DNA of 64,000 nt from Pseudomonadota bacterium (lineage in GTDB: Bacteria; Pseudomonadota; Gammaproteobacteria; Steroidobacterales; Steroidobacteraceae), in assembly GCA_021798335.1 (NCBI GenBank), contig JAJZMI010000052.1, positions 1-64,000 of the forward strand, written 5' to 3'. The translations under genes were made by a program, and so were the position numbers. The notes beneath the pieces are model-generated. The model saw only the letters and a list, made by a program, of their open reading frames with translations, made no database searches and was not told the DNA's origin. Every line of letters starts with the position of its first letter. Position 1 is the first letter of the stretch. This document shows, piece by piece, positions 54,146 to 63,450 of this stretch.

Positions 54146-55171
54146 ATGATCGGCACCGGACCGCTCCCCCAATCCGCTCCCGCCCCGGAATCGACCCAAC
54201 CGGGCGCAGCGGCGCTGAGCGCCTTCTCACGCCTGCGCGACTATCTGCGCAGCCAGATCCTCGGCCAGGAGGCGCTGGTGGAGCGGCTGCTGGTGGCCTT
54301 GCTCAGCGACGGGCACCTGCTGGTCGAAGGTCCCCCGGGTCTTGCCAAGACGCGCGCCGTCAAGGCACTGGCGCACGGCGTGGAGGCCGATTTCCAACGC
54401 GTTCAGTTCACGCCGGACCTGCTGCCGGCGGACCTGACGGGATCGGAGATCTACCGGCCGGAAGAGGCCGCCTTTCGCTTCCAACGGGGGCCGCTCTTTC
54501 ACAACGTGATTCTCGCCGACGAAATCAATCGCGCGCCGGCGAAGGTGCAATCGGCGCTGCTCGAGGCCATGGCCGAGCGCCAGATCAGCGTCGGCGCGGC
54601 GACTTACCCGCTGCCGCCGCTGTTCATGGTGATGGCGACCCAGAACCCCATCGAGCAGGAGGGCACCTATCCACTGCCCGAGGCACAGCTCGACCGCTTC
54701 ATGCTGCATGTGCGCATCGACTACCCCGACCGCGCCACGACGCTCAAGGTGATGGCGCTGGCGCGCAGCGAAGCGATCAGTCAGCGCGAGCTGCCGCCGC
54801 CAGCGCAACGGATGAGCCAGCAGACGGTCTTCGCGGCGCGACGCGCGGCGCTCGACCTGACGCTCGCCGATCCGGTCGCCGACTACATTGCCGCACTGGT
54901 CGATGCAACACGCCGCCCCGAGCCCTACAGCGCGCAGCTGCGCCAGTGGTTGCGCTGGGGCGCGAGCCCGCGTGCGGCGATCGCGATCGAGCGCGGCGCG
55001 CGCGCGCGCGCGTGGCTCGATGGACGCGATTTCGTCACGCCCGAGGATGTACAGGCTATCGCTCCGGACGCGCTGCGTCATCGACTGCTCATCGACTACA
55101 CCGCGCAGGCGCAGGGCGTCACCGCCGAAGCCTGCGTCAACGAGCTGCTGGGCCGAGTGCCGGCTCCGTGA
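54146..55171 (+). CDS. MoxR-family AAA+ ATPase
   Basis: 341 aa. Walker A GPPGLAKTRAV near residues 62-72, Walker B ILADEINRAPAKVQSALLEAMAERQ, sensor-1 ATQNPIEQEGTYPLPEAQLDRF, and the MoxR lid domain with SPRAAIAI. Chaperone-like ATPase that works with von Willebrand factor (VWA) proteins, here those encoded directly downstream. ATG 54146 is preceded by TGGAGG at 10 bases; the longer frame is low-complexity. First gene of a seven-gene operon. Confidence 0.92.
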   Translation: MIGTGPLPQSAPAPESTQPGAAALSAFSRLRDYLRSQILGQEALVERLLVALLSDGHLLVEGPPGLAKTRAVKALAHGVEADFQRVQFTPDLLPADLTGSEIYRPEEAAFRFQRGPLFHNVILADEINRAPAKVQSALLEAMAERQISVGAATYPLPPLFMVMATQNPIEQEGTYPLPEAQLDRFMLHVRIDYPDRATTLKVMALARSEAISQRELPPPAQRMSQQTVFAARRAALDLTLADPVADYIAALVDATRRPEPYSAQLRQWLRWGASPRAAIAIERGARARAWLDGRDFVTPEDVQAIAPDALRHRLLIDYTAQAQGVTAEACVNELLGRVPAP

Positions 55172-55175
55172 GGCG

Positions 55176-56075
55176 ATGACGACCCCCACCCTGGCGGACT
55201 TGTTGACGCTACGCGGCGCGGCGCACGGCCTGACCCTGCGGGGACGCCGGCAGGCACGGGCTGCGCTGATCGGCGTGCACTCCAGCGCACAGCGCGGCCG
55301 AGGCTTGGAGTTCCAGGAGGTCCGTCCCTACACCGCCGGGGATGATCCACGCAGTATCGACTGGCGGGTCACCGCGCGGCGAGGCCGGCCGCATACCAGG
55401 CTTTATCGCGAGGAACGCGAACGGCCCGTGTGGCTGCTGGTCGACCTGCAACCGGGCACATTCTTCGGCAGCCGCCGGCAACTGAAGTCGACGCTCATCG
55501 TGCGGACCGCGGCGCTGCTCGCCTGGGTTGCCGCGCTCGGCGGCGACCGGATCGGCGCGGTGATCGTCGGCGGCGCCGGTGTACGCGTGCTGCCGGCGCG
55601 CGGGCGGCTCGAGGGCGTGCTGCCGCTGCTCCAGGCGGTGCTGCAAGCGCAGCCGGCGGCGCCGGCCCCGCCGGCCCCGCAGTTGCTCGGCGAGGCGGTG
55701 CGCGCGCTGGGCGCGGTGCTTCGTCCCGGCAGTCAGGTGCTCGCGGTCAGCGATTTCTGCGGTGCCGGCGGTCCCGATGAGGATCACTGGATACCGATTG
55801 CGCGCCACAACGACGTCAGGCTCTACTGGATCACCGACCCGCTCGAGTCCAACGGCCTGCCTCCGGGACGCTTCCGGGCGGGACTGCCCGGCCGCGTGCT
55901 GGTGCTCGACGGACAGCGTGTGCGCGATGCCTGGCGCACCGCGTGGCAGAGGCGCGAGCAGCACGTCACCGAGCTCTCGCGGCGCCTGGCCGCGCCGGTC
56001 GTGCGGCTCGACACCTCAGAGAGCGTCGAAACCGTCCTGCGCCCCGTGTTGTTGCGAGGCTTGCCGGCGGCATGA
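55176..56075 (+). CDS. DUF58 protein (VWA-like, MoxR partner)
   Basis: 299 aa. Signature GRGLEFQEVRPYTAGDDPRSIDWRVTARRGRPHTRLYREERER near residues 40-85 is typical of DUF58. The following VWLLVDLQPGTFFGS takes the place of the VWA metal site; DLQPG lacks the DxSxS pattern. Soluble. Lies 4 bases after the MoxR stop; overlaps the next gene by ATGA. Confidence 0.9.
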   Translation: MTTPTLADLLTLRGAAHGLTLRGRRQARAALIGVHSSAQRGRGLEFQEVRPYTAGDDPRSIDWRVTARRGRPHTRLYREERERPVWLLVDLQPGTFFGSRRQLKSTLIVRTAALLAWVAALGGDRIGAVIVGGAGVRVLPARGRLEGVLPLLQAVLQAQPAAPAPPAPQLLGEAVRALGAVLRPGSQVLAVSDFCGAGGPDEDHWIPIARHNDVRLYWITDPLESNGLPPGRFRAGLPGRVLVLDGQRVRDAWRTAWQRREQHVTELSRRLAAPVVRLDTSESVETVLRPVLLRGLPAA

Positions 56076-56593
56076 ATCCCAATTGGCTCAGCGAGCTTGC
56101 GCCGCCGCGCGCGCCGCCGCCGCCGGGCTGGTGGCCGCCGGCTCCGGGCTGGTGGATACTGGCGGCACTGGCGGTCGCGCTTGCCGGCGGGGCGCTGTGG
56201 CGGTGGCGCAGTCCGCGGCGCAGGTTGTGCCGTGTGGCGCTGCGCGAGCTGCGGCGCATCGGCTCGGCCGATGCGGATCTGCGGCACAGCGCCAGGGCCA
56301 TCGAGAATTTGCTGCGACGCTATGCGATAGCCGTGTTCGGCCGCGAGCGGGTCGCCCGCCTTACCGGTGAGGCGTGGCTTGCATTTCTGGCCGCCGAAGG
56401 CGGCGCGCCGCTCGCCGGCGAGCAGGGCCGGCGTCTGCTCAGCACGGCGTTCGGCGGCAAAGCCTATGACGAGCTCCCAAGCTGGCTGGCGGGCGCCGAC
56501 GCCTTCGTGCGCTGCGCGGGGGCCGCCGCCCGGACTAGGCGCAAGAGGCAGCGCTCCGCGGCGGGGTGCAGTGCACAGGGAGGGCGGCCCTAG
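56072..56593 (+). CDS. DUF4381 membrane protein
   Basis: 173 aa. A Pro/Trp-rich N-terminus (PPRAPPPPGWWPPAPGWW) leads into one transmembrane helix (ILAALAVALAGGALWRW), followed by a cytoplasmic helical domain with RRYAIAVFGRERVARLTGEAWLAFL. Always found between DUF58 and Bat genes; function unknown. ATGA overlap with DUF58 and a one-base overlap of its TAG with the GTG of batA. Confidence 0.87.
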   Translation: MNPNWLSELAPPRAPPPPGWWPPAPGWWILAALAVALAGGALWRWRSPRRRLCRVALRELRRIGSADADLRHSARAIENLLRRYAIAVFGRERVARLTGEAWLAFLAAEGGAPLAGEQGRRLLSTAFGGKAYDELPSWLAGADAFVRCAGAAARTRRKRQRSAAGCSAQGGRP

Positions 56594-57558
56594 TGTTTCA
56601 CTTCGCATGGCCGTGGATGGCGCTGCTCGCGCCGCTCCCCTGGCTGCTGCGCCGCATCCTCCCGAGGAGCGAGCCGCGCGGCGCGGCGCTGTACCTGCCG
56701 ATGGCCATCGAGGTGGCCGGCGCGGGCACCGGCACACCGCGGACCTCGCGCGCCGATGGCGCGCTGCTTTCGGTCATCTGGGCACTGTTGGTGCTCGCGG
56801 CCATGCGGCCGCAGTGGTTGGGCGCACCCATACCGATTCACACCGAAGGCCGTCAGATCATTCTGGCCATCGACTGCTCGGGCTCCATGGCCACCCAGGA
56901 CATGGGCGGACACGAGTCGCGCCTGCAGGTCGTGCAGCAGGTCGCCGGGCGGTTCATCGATCACAGCCAGGGGGATCAAATCGGGCTCATCCTCTTCGGC
57001 ACCCGTCCCTACCTGCAGGCCCCGCTGACGACGGATCTGCGCACGGTGCACCGCTTCCTCGATGAGGCGATGGTCGGCGTTGCCGGGCCCGAGACCGCGA
57101 TCGGGGATGCCATCGGTCTGGCGATCAAGACTTTGCGGCAGGTCGACCACGGCATGCACACCCCGCACCAACCCGTCATGATCCTGCTCACCGACGGCGG
57201 TAACAACACCGGAGTCATGCCGCCGATCGAGGCGGCGCATCTGGCGGCGCAGACCGGCCTGCGCATCGACACGATCGGGGTCGGCGCGGCGGTCCACCGC
57301 ACGTTGTTCGGTTTCAGCGGCAACACCGCTCTGAACACGAAGCTGCTGAAGAGGATCGCCCGCATAACCGGCGGGCGGTATTTCCGCGCCACCAACCGCG
57401 GTGCGCTGCGCGCGGTGTACCGGCAAATCGACCGGCTCGACCCGGTCGCCGCCAATCGGCAATGGCTGCGCCCGGCGACCGAATGGTTCGCGCTGCCGCT
57501 GGCGCTGGCTCTGCTGCTGAGCGTGCCGGCCGCGTGGCGCATGACGGAGCGAGTCTGA
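56593..57558 (+). CDS. batA: BatA-like von Willebrand factor A membrane protein
   Basis: 321 aa. N-terminal helix, a second near residues 60-75, VWA domain, then a C-terminal helix. The metal site is intact: DCSGS (in ILAIDCSGSMATQD), later TAIGDAIG, and LLTDGGNNTG. Extra basic/RYFRATN segment near the end is typical of BatA. Acts with MoxR and DUF58 in envelope stress or complex assembly. GTG start at 56593. Confidence 0.9.
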   Translation: MFHFAWPWMALLAPLPWLLRRILPRSEPRGAALYLPMAIEVAGAGTGTPRTSRADGALLSVIWALLVLAAMRPQWLGAPIPIHTEGRQIILAIDCSGSMATQDMGGHESRLQVVQQVAGRFIDHSQGDQIGLILFGTRPYLQAPLTTDLRTVHRFLDEAMVGVAGPETAIGDAIGLAIKTLRQVDHGMHTPHQPVMILLTDGGNNTGVMPPIEAAHLAAQTGLRIDTIGVGAAVHRTLFGFSGNTALNTKLLKRIARITGGRYFRATNRGALRAVYRQIDRLDPVAANRQWLRPATEWFALPLALALLLSVPAAWRMTERV

Positions 57559-57562
57559 CGTC

Positions 57563-58552
57563 ATGCCCCGTGGCCTGCACGTGCTGCATCCGTTGTACCT
57601 GCTGGCGCTGTTGCCTCTGTGGGCGCTCGGGCTGTGGCTGGCTCGCCGCCGTGCGCGCGACGGCGCCTGGCTGCGCCACATTGATGCGGAGCTCCTGGCG
57701 CGGTTGCGCTTGCACGACAATGGCGGCGGCCGCTCGCCGTGGCCGTGGGTGGTCGCGCTCTGGACAGTCTCGGTAGTGGCGCTCGCCGGACCGAGCTGGC
57801 AGCGGCAGGTCACGCCGGCTTATCGGCTGCCCGCGGCCTGGGTGATTGCCCTGCAGCTGTCGCCCTCGATGGAGGCCCGCGACATCGTACCGACCCGCAT
57901 CGCGCGGGCCCGCTTTGCCATCGACAGTCTGCTCTCCGCGGCGCACGATGCCCGGGTCGGACTGGTCGCCTTCGCCGGTGATGCCTATACGGTGGCGCCG
58001 CTGACCGACGACGTCGACACGGTGCGCAACCTCAGTCGCGTGCTCTCCCCGGATCTGATGCCGGAGCACGGCGCCCGCCTCGCCCCGGCGCTTGAGAAGG
58101 CCGCGCGACTGCTCGACACGTGGGAAGGTCACGACCGACAGATCGTCGTGCTGATGGATGGCGTGACTGACCCGGCGCGCGCGATGATGACCGCCGCGCG
58201 GCTGCACCGTGCGGGCATCGACGTGAATGTGGTCGGCGTCGCAACCCCAGAGGGAGCGCCCGCACCCAGCGGCAATGGCGGATTCGAGCGCGGCCCGGAC
58301 GGCAAGATCATCATGACGCGACTGCATCCGGCGCTCCTGCGGCGCATCGCCGCGGCGGGCGGCGGCGAGTTCGTGACGGTGAATCAATTGCCGCTGCTGA
58401 TCGACGCACTGCATGCGGCGGGACTGAGCAGCTTCGGGCAGGCACGGCGCGCCCCGCACGTGCGCCTGGCAAGCTGGCTGAACGACGGTGTCTGGCTGCT
58501 GCCGCTGATTCTGCTGCTCGGCGCGCTTGCGGGGCGACGGGGGTGGACCTGA
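57563..58552 (+). CDS. batB: BatB-like VWA protein with degenerate metal site
   Basis: 329 aa. Same architecture as BatA: N-terminal helices (LYLLALLPLWALGLWLA), VWA domain, C-terminal helix (GVWLLPLILLLGALA). The MIDAS motif reads ALQLSPSMEARD, so the first aspartate of DxSxS is replaced by glutamine, while the later IVVLMDGVTD aspartate remains. Canonical metal binding is therefore doubtful. Overall length and order (batA-batB-batC) are normal. Confidence 0.88.
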   Translation: MPRGLHVLHPLYLLALLPLWALGLWLARRRARDGAWLRHIDAELLARLRLHDNGGGRSPWPWVVALWTVSVVALAGPSWQRQVTPAYRLPAAWVIALQLSPSMEARDIVPTRIARARFAIDSLLSAAHDARVGLVAFAGDAYTVAPLTDDVDTVRNLSRVLSPDLMPEHGARLAPALEKAARLLDTWEGHDRQIVVLMDGVTDPARAMMTAARLHRAGIDVNVVGVATPEGAPAPSGNGGFERGPDGKIIMTRLHPALLRRIAAAGGGEFVTVNQLPLLIDALHAAGLSSFGQARRAPHVRLASWLNDGVWLLPLILLLGALAGRRGWT

Positions 58553-58554
58553 CG

Positions 58555-59523
58555 ATGCGCGCAACGATTTTGCTCCTCCTGGGGTTTCTGGTCTGCACAC
58601 CGGCCTTCGCGGGCGTGTGGAGCAGTCTGTGGCGAACCCCCGATCAGCGGGGCGAGGCGCTGCTTGCCGCCGGTCAGCCGGCCAAGGCGGCCCGGCGCTT
58701 CTCCAATCCGCGGCTGAAGGCATACGCGGACCTGCGCGCCGGACGCTATGGCGCGGCGGCGCGCCTGCTCGCGCCGCTGACGGATCCGACTTCCGAATAC
58801 AACCGCGGCAATGCGTTGGTGCACTTGGGTCATCTGCATCAGGCCCTCGCGGCCTACGATGCGGCCTTGAAGCAGGCACCGCACGACGCTGACATCCGGC
58901 ACAACCGCGACTTGGTCGAGCGCATGCTGGCGCAGCAGCCGCCGCGCTCACGCAACTCCGGGCACGGCGGCGCCCAGCGCCACGCCTCGGGCAAGTCCCA
59001 GGGTAGACCGGGGCATGGCTCGCCGCGCAACGCTGCTCGCGGCGCGAGCCAGGCACGGCGCTCGGCCCTGTCCGGCGCAAATGGCCGTGGCTCGAGCCGG
59101 CCGGGCCGCAGCGGCGGCCGGCGGACCGCCGCAGGCAAGCCAGGATCCCGCGCTGCGCACGGCGCGGCCGGTGAGCATCGAGCGCAGACGCCTCGCGCGC
59201 GCGATCAGTCGGGCGAGCGCGCGGGGACGCGGGGGCGCAGTCCCGGTCAGGCACGCCGTGAGGCGGCGCTCGCAGCCGCGCGGGCCCGTTCAAAGGCGGC
59301 GCACGGTTCCCGCCAGCCCGTGCGCGCCGGCCGGGCAAATGGATCGCATCACGCCGCGCACCGCCTCGTGGCCCGCGCAAGCGGGCTGCCGCCGAAACCC
59401 GTGAGCGAGAAAACCCTGGCGCTGCAGCAGTGGCTGCGGCAACTGCCGAACAACCCGGCCGGACTGCTGCGCCGCGAGTTTCTGATCAAATACACGCTGC
59501 GCCACCGCGGGATGGAGCCGTGA
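58555..59523 (+). CDS. batC: BatC-like TPR protein with long basic low-complexity linker
   Basis: 322 aa. Signal peptide (ILLLLGFLVCTPAFAG), TPR-like helices at about 35-125 (SEYNRGNALVHLGHLHQALAAYDAALKQAPHDADIRHNRDL). The C-terminal motif LRQLPNNPAGLLRREFLIKYTLR is conserved in this family and lies near the membrane partner. Between them are about 160 residues of Arg/Ala/Gly/Ser/His-rich sequence; in relatives this linker is usually rich in Gln, Glu or Asn and acidic or neutral. ATG 58555 is used; a GTG at 58543 is possible. Confidence 0.85.
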   Translation: MRATILLLLGFLVCTPAFAGVWSSLWRTPDQRGEALLAAGQPAKAARRFSNPRLKAYADLRAGRYGAAARLLAPLTDPTSEYNRGNALVHLGHLHQALAAYDAALKQAPHDADIRHNRDLVERMLAQQPPRSRNSGHGGAQRHASGKSQGRPGHGSPRNAARGASQARRSALSGANGRGSSRPGRSGGRRTAAGKPGSRAAHGAAGEHRAQTPRARDQSGERAGTRGRSPGQARREAALAAARARSKAAHGSRQPVRAGRANGSHHAAHRLVARASGLPPKPVSEKTLALQQWLRQLPNNPAGLLRREFLIKYTLRHRGMEP

Positions 59524-61283
59524 AGGGGCCGGTTGCCGGTGCGATGCTGGCCCTGTGCCTGGGGGTGCTCGCCGCGCCGGCTCGAGCGGCGGTCACGGCC
59601 CGGCTCAGCAGCTCGCAGGTCGCGCCGGGCAGTACCGTTCAGTTGACACTGCGATACGACGGTCTGACCACCAGCGAACCGGATCTGGCGCCGCTGCGCC
59701 GGAATTTTGCCATCCTGGGCACCAGTTCCAGCACCAGCGTCCAGATCGGCACCGGCGGCACCATGGACAGTACCGAGGTCGACCTGACATTGGCGCCGAA
59801 GCACGCGGGCCGCTTGACGATCCCGCCGCTCGCCTGGGATGGGCAGCACAGTCCCACACTGACGCTCACCGTATCCGGCTCGAGCTCGGCGGCGGCGCCG
59901 CAGGCCGGCACGGCCGCGCCTCCCGCAATCTTCATCGTCAGTCACGTCACGCCCGCACATCCGTATGTGCAGTCAGAGGCGCGGCTGACCGTTCAAATCT
60001 TCACCGACGAGCAGCTTTATCACGGCACCCTTGATTTCTCGGGCCATGGGGCGGCCCTGGTGAAGCAGATCGGCACGGATCACTACGCGAGCACGATGCG
60101 CGGCGGGCGGCCCTATCAAGTCATCACGCGTCGCTACGCATTGTTTCCGCTGCGCAGCGGCACGCTGCGTCTGGCCGGCCCGGTGCTCGACGGTCAGGTC
60201 GCCGTGACGCAGAACACCTCACCCTGGAGCAGCAGCTTCGGCAGCTTCTTCGGCCAACTGGTCCAGAGCACCCGGCCGATCGAGGTCCGCGGTGATCCGA
60301 TCGTGCTGTCGGTACGGCCGCGACCGCCAGGCCAGAGGAGCGGTGACTGGCTGCCGGCCCGGCAGGTCACACTGTCTGCACAGTGGAACCCCGCCACCCT
60401 GCGCGCGCAAGCCGGCAATCCACTCACCGTCACGCTCCATCTGCAGGCCACCGGGTTGACGGCCGGGCAGTTGCCCAACCTCGCGCACCTGATCAGGCCA
60501 CCGGCCGGGCTCTCGGCCTACCCCGACCAGCCCCGGCTCCGTAACACGATGCAGGGCGAGGAGATGGTCGGCCAGCGTGATCAGACCCTTGCGTTCATTG
60601 CCAACCGGGCGGGCCAGTACACGCTGCCGCCGATCACGATCCATTGGTGGGACACGCGCACGAACCAGGCCCGCACCGCGAGCATTCCGGGGCGGATCCT
60701 GACGGTCCTTGCCGCTCCCGGCGGCACTGCAGCGGCCGCCTCGCCGCTCGGCAGGGTGTTTGCGCCCGCCACACCCGACGAATCATCTCATCCGGCGGCG
60801 CGCGCCGCCCGCGCCGCGCCCCGCAATGCGAGCGCCAGCGCGGCGCTCAGGCGCTGGCAATGGGTGAGCGCGGGGCTGGCCGCGCTGTGGCTGGCGACGA
60901 TCGGCGCATGGCTCGCAACGGGTTGGGTCCGGCGCCGCCGCCGCGCCGCGCCAGCCCCTCTCGAGCGCGCCGTCCGACTCGATCCGGCGCGCGAGCGCGC
61001 GGCATTTCGCGCCGCCTGCGCCCGCAACGACCCCGTGGCGGCCCGGCACCATCTGCTGCTTTGGGCATCGAGCGCGTGGAACGTCCCGCAGACCAGACTC
61101 AGCACGATCGCCCGCGCGATCAGCCGACCGGAACTCACCGAGCGGCTGCGCGAGCTCGAGCGCGCGTGCTTCGGCGGCGGGAGCTGGACGGGCGAGCCGC
61201 TGGCGCAGGAGCTTACCGAGCTCGCGCCGCGCTCGCCGCCCGGGCATCCGCCCGATGAGCCGCTGCCTCCCCTGTACTCTTAG
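59520..61283 (+). CDS. batD: BatD-like protein
   Basis: 587 aa. Signal peptide (AMLALCLGVLAAPARA) then beta-rich domains: VAPGSTVQLTLRYDG, FAILGTSSSTSVQIGTGG, SEARLTVQIFTDEQLYHGTL, TRRYALFPLRSGTLRLAG, and LAFIANRAGQYTLPPITIHWWDT. One membrane helix near 465-490 precedes a cytoplasmic helical tail. Oxygen-tolerance (BatD) family; proposed to hold the VWA complex in the envelope. Starts with a GTGA overlap on batC. Last gene of the MoxR operon. Confidence 0.88.
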   Translation: MKGPVAGAMLALCLGVLAAPARAAVTARLSSSQVAPGSTVQLTLRYDGLTTSEPDLAPLRRNFAILGTSSSTSVQIGTGGTMDSTEVDLTLAPKHAGRLTIPPLAWDGQHSPTLTLTVSGSSSAAAPQAGTAAPPAIFIVSHVTPAHPYVQSEARLTVQIFTDEQLYHGTLDFSGHGAALVKQIGTDHYASTMRGGRPYQVITRRYALFPLRSGTLRLAGPVLDGQVAVTQNTSPWSSSFGSFFGQLVQSTRPIEVRGDPIVLSVRPRPPGQRSGDWLPARQVTLSAQWNPATLRAQAGNPLTVTLHLQATGLTAGQLPNLAHLIRPPAGLSAYPDQPRLRNTMQGEEMVGQRDQTLAFIANRAGQYTLPPITIHWWDTRTNQARTASIPGRILTVLAAPGGTAAAASPLGRVFAPATPDESSHPAARAARAAPRNASASAALRRWQWVSAGLAALWLATIGAWLATGWVRRRRRAAPAPLERAVRLDPARERAAFRAACARNDPVAARHHLLLWASSAWNVPQTRLSTIARAISRPELTERLRELERACFGGGSWTGEPLAQELTELAPRSPPGHPPDEPLPPLYS

Positions 61284-61306
61284 CGCGGCATCGGGTTGGA
61301 TGAGCC

Positions 61307-61960
61307 CTAGACCAACCCGTAGCGCGCCCGGTAAGCCTCGAGCGCCGCGAGTTGCCCGGCCGTGATGCCGTGTGCATCGGGACGCGCAAATGCCTCGATC
61401 AGCTCCGCCAGCGTGAGCACGCTCAGGCACTTCACGCCGTGCTCCTGCTCGATCTCCTGGGTCGCGCTCAGCGCGCCCAGTCCGCGCTCCTGCCGGTCCA
61501 GGGCGAATATGCAGCCGACCGGGCGGGCACCGGCGGCGCGGATCAACTCCAGGGACTCGCGGACCGCGGTGCCCGCGGTCAGCACGTCATCCACGATCAG
61601 CACCCGTCCCTGCAGGGGGGCGCCGATCACCCGGCCGCCTTCACCGTGGTCCTTGGCTTCCTTGCGGTTGAACGCATACGGCACACTGCGGCCATGATGC
61701 TCGAACAGTGCGGCGGCTGTCGCAGCCGCGAGCGCGATGCCCTTGTAGGCTGGCCCGAACAGCATGTCGAACGGGAGACGAGCCTGGCTGATCGCCGCTG
61801 CGTAACAGCGCCCGAGCACGGCAATTGCCTCGCCGTCGCTGAACAGGCCGGCATTGAAGAAATACGGGCTCTCCCGCCCGGATTTGAGCCTGAACGAGCC
61901 GAAGCACAGCGCCTGGCGCGACAGGGCGAGTTCGATGAATCTGAGCTGATGATCTTGCAT
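61307..61960 (-). CDS. pyrE: Orotate phosphoribosyltransferase
   Basis: 217 aa. Joins orotate and PRPP to OMP in pyrimidine synthesis. LCFGSFRLKSGRESPYFFNAGLFSDG at the N-terminus, FGPAYKGIALA, FNRKEAKDHGEGG (flexible loop) and the PRPP-binding motif VLIVDDVLTAGTAVRE. ATG 61960 (MQDHQLRF) is the usual family start; ATG 61972 is also possible. Convergent with batD and divergent from the AmpG-like gene. Confidence 0.96.
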   Translation of the reverse strand: MQDHQLRFIELALSRQALCFGSFRLKSGRESPYFFNAGLFSDGEAIAVLGRCYAAAISQARLPFDMLFGPAYKGIALAAATAAALFEHHGRSVPYAFNRKEAKDHGEGGRVIGAPLQGRVLIVDDVLTAGTAVRESLELIRAAGARPVGCIFALDRQERGLGALSATQEIEQEHGVKCLSVLTLAELIEAFARPDAHGITAGQLAALEAYRARYGLV

Positions 61961-62022
61961 AGCGAATATCATTGCCTGATGCGCACCCACCTCGTCAACC
62001 GCCGCGGCACGGATCAGAGGCT

Positions 62023-63450
62023 GTGAGCCCGCCGAATGCGCCGGCCCGGCCCACCGGGGCACTCGGACGCTGGTGGAGCGCGCTCGCGATCTACCGGCAG
62101 CGCAGCGTGATCACGATGCTGTTCCTCGGTTTCTCGAGCGGATTGCCGTTGTTGCTGGTGTTCTCGACGCTGTCGATGTGGCTGCGCCAGTCGGGGATCG
62201 AGCTGTCGACGATCGGCATGATTTCGTGGGTGGGCTTCGCGTATTCGTTCGAATTCATATTCTCGCCGTTCGTCGACCGATGGGAGTTGCCGCTGCTGCA
62301 CCGGCTGCTGGGCCGGCGGCGCTCGTGGATGCTGTTGGCGCAGATCGGCATCGCGATCGGCCTGGCACGGCTCGCCACGGCCGATCCGACCACCAGCATT
62401 GCCTCGATGGCGGTCGCGGCTTTGTTCGTGGCCTGCTGCTCGGCGACGCAGGACGTCGCCATGAACGCCTGGCGCATCGAATCGGCCCCGGGGCAGATGC
62501 AAGGCCCCATGGTGGGGGCATACGAAGTCGGTTACAACGTCGGGATGATCGCGGCGGCCGCCGGCGCCCTCTCGGTCGCCTCCGGCTTCGGCTGGCATGT
62601 CAGTTACGGCGTCATGGCGGCCCTGATGAGCGTCGGCATCGCCACCACCTTGTTGGCCAAGGAGCCTCGGGCCGTCGTGACCCGCGAGGAGCAGCAGCGC
62701 GAGGCGCGCGTCATCGAGTGGCTGGAACGCCGTGCTCACTGGCCCGGCTCGCTGCGCAAGATCGGCGAGTGGTTCATCGGCGCGGTCATCTGTCCGCTGA
62801 CCGACTTCTTCGGCCGATACGGCCTGCGCTTCGCGCTGCCCTGCGTGGCGTTCATCGGATTGTACGAGATGAACGAATTCATCATGGGCGCGATGACCGG
62901 ACCGTTCTACATTGCCCATCACTACACCCTCGATCAGATCGCGCTGGTGGTGAAGGTGTACGGATTTTCCCTGTCGATCGCCGGCGTATTCATTGCCGGC
63001 GCGCTGGTGGCGCGCATCGGCCTGGCACGCTCGCTGCTGATCGGCGGCGCGCTGGCGGTGGTCTCGAATCTGAGCTATTCGTTGCTCGCCACGACCCACA
63101 CGCCGACGCTGCTCGGACTCGGTTTCGCCAACGGCCTGGACAACCTCGCGCGCTCGGTCGAAGGTGTGGCGCTGATCGCGTTCATGTCCAACCTCACCAG
63201 CTCGAAATACACCGCCACCCAGTACGCGTTGTTCGCCTCGCTCTACGCCCTGCCCGGCAAGATCTCCGAGGGCGTTTCCGGATTCGTGGTCCAGCGGATC
63301 GGCTACCCGCACTTCTTCCTGCTCACCGCGGGTCTCGGCATCCCGGGATTGCTCTTGCTCGCGTGGCTCTGGCACAGCGTCCCGCGAGCAAACGCAGCAC
63401 AGGCGCGCGCGGATCGCGGCACACCGGAACGCTGCGATGCCGCCGAGTGA
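62023..63450 (+). CDS. ampG: AmpG-like muropeptide/MFS permease
   Basis: 475 aa, about 12 helices. LFLGFSSGLPLLLVFSTLSMWLRQSGIELSTIG and FVDRWELPLLHRLLGRRRSWMLLAQ are typical of AmpG-type importers of anhydromuropeptides; CCSATQDVAMNAWRIES contains the conserved DVAMNAW. The central loop (residues 215-250) is charged. GTG 62023 is preceded by AGAGG. Overlaps the Rieske gene by 14 bases. Confidence 0.87.
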   Translation: MSPPNAPARPTGALGRWWSALAIYRQRSVITMLFLGFSSGLPLLLVFSTLSMWLRQSGIELSTIGMISWVGFAYSFEFIFSPFVDRWELPLLHRLLGRRRSWMLLAQIGIAIGLARLATADPTTSIASMAVAALFVACCSATQDVAMNAWRIESAPGQMQGPMVGAYEVGYNVGMIAAAAGALSVASGFGWHVSYGVMAALMSVGIATTLLAKEPRAVVTREEQQREARVIEWLERRAHWPGSLRKIGEWFIGAVICPLTDFFGRYGLRFALPCVAFIGLYEMNEFIMGAMTGPFYIAHHYTLDQIALVVKVYGFSLSIAGVFIAGALVARIGLARSLLIGGALAVVSNLSYSLLATTHTPTLLGLGFANGLDNLARSVEGVALIAFMSNLTSSKYTATQYALFASLYALPGKISEGVSGFVVQRIGYPHFFLLTAGLGIPGLLLLAWLWHSVPRANAAQARADRGTPERCDAAE

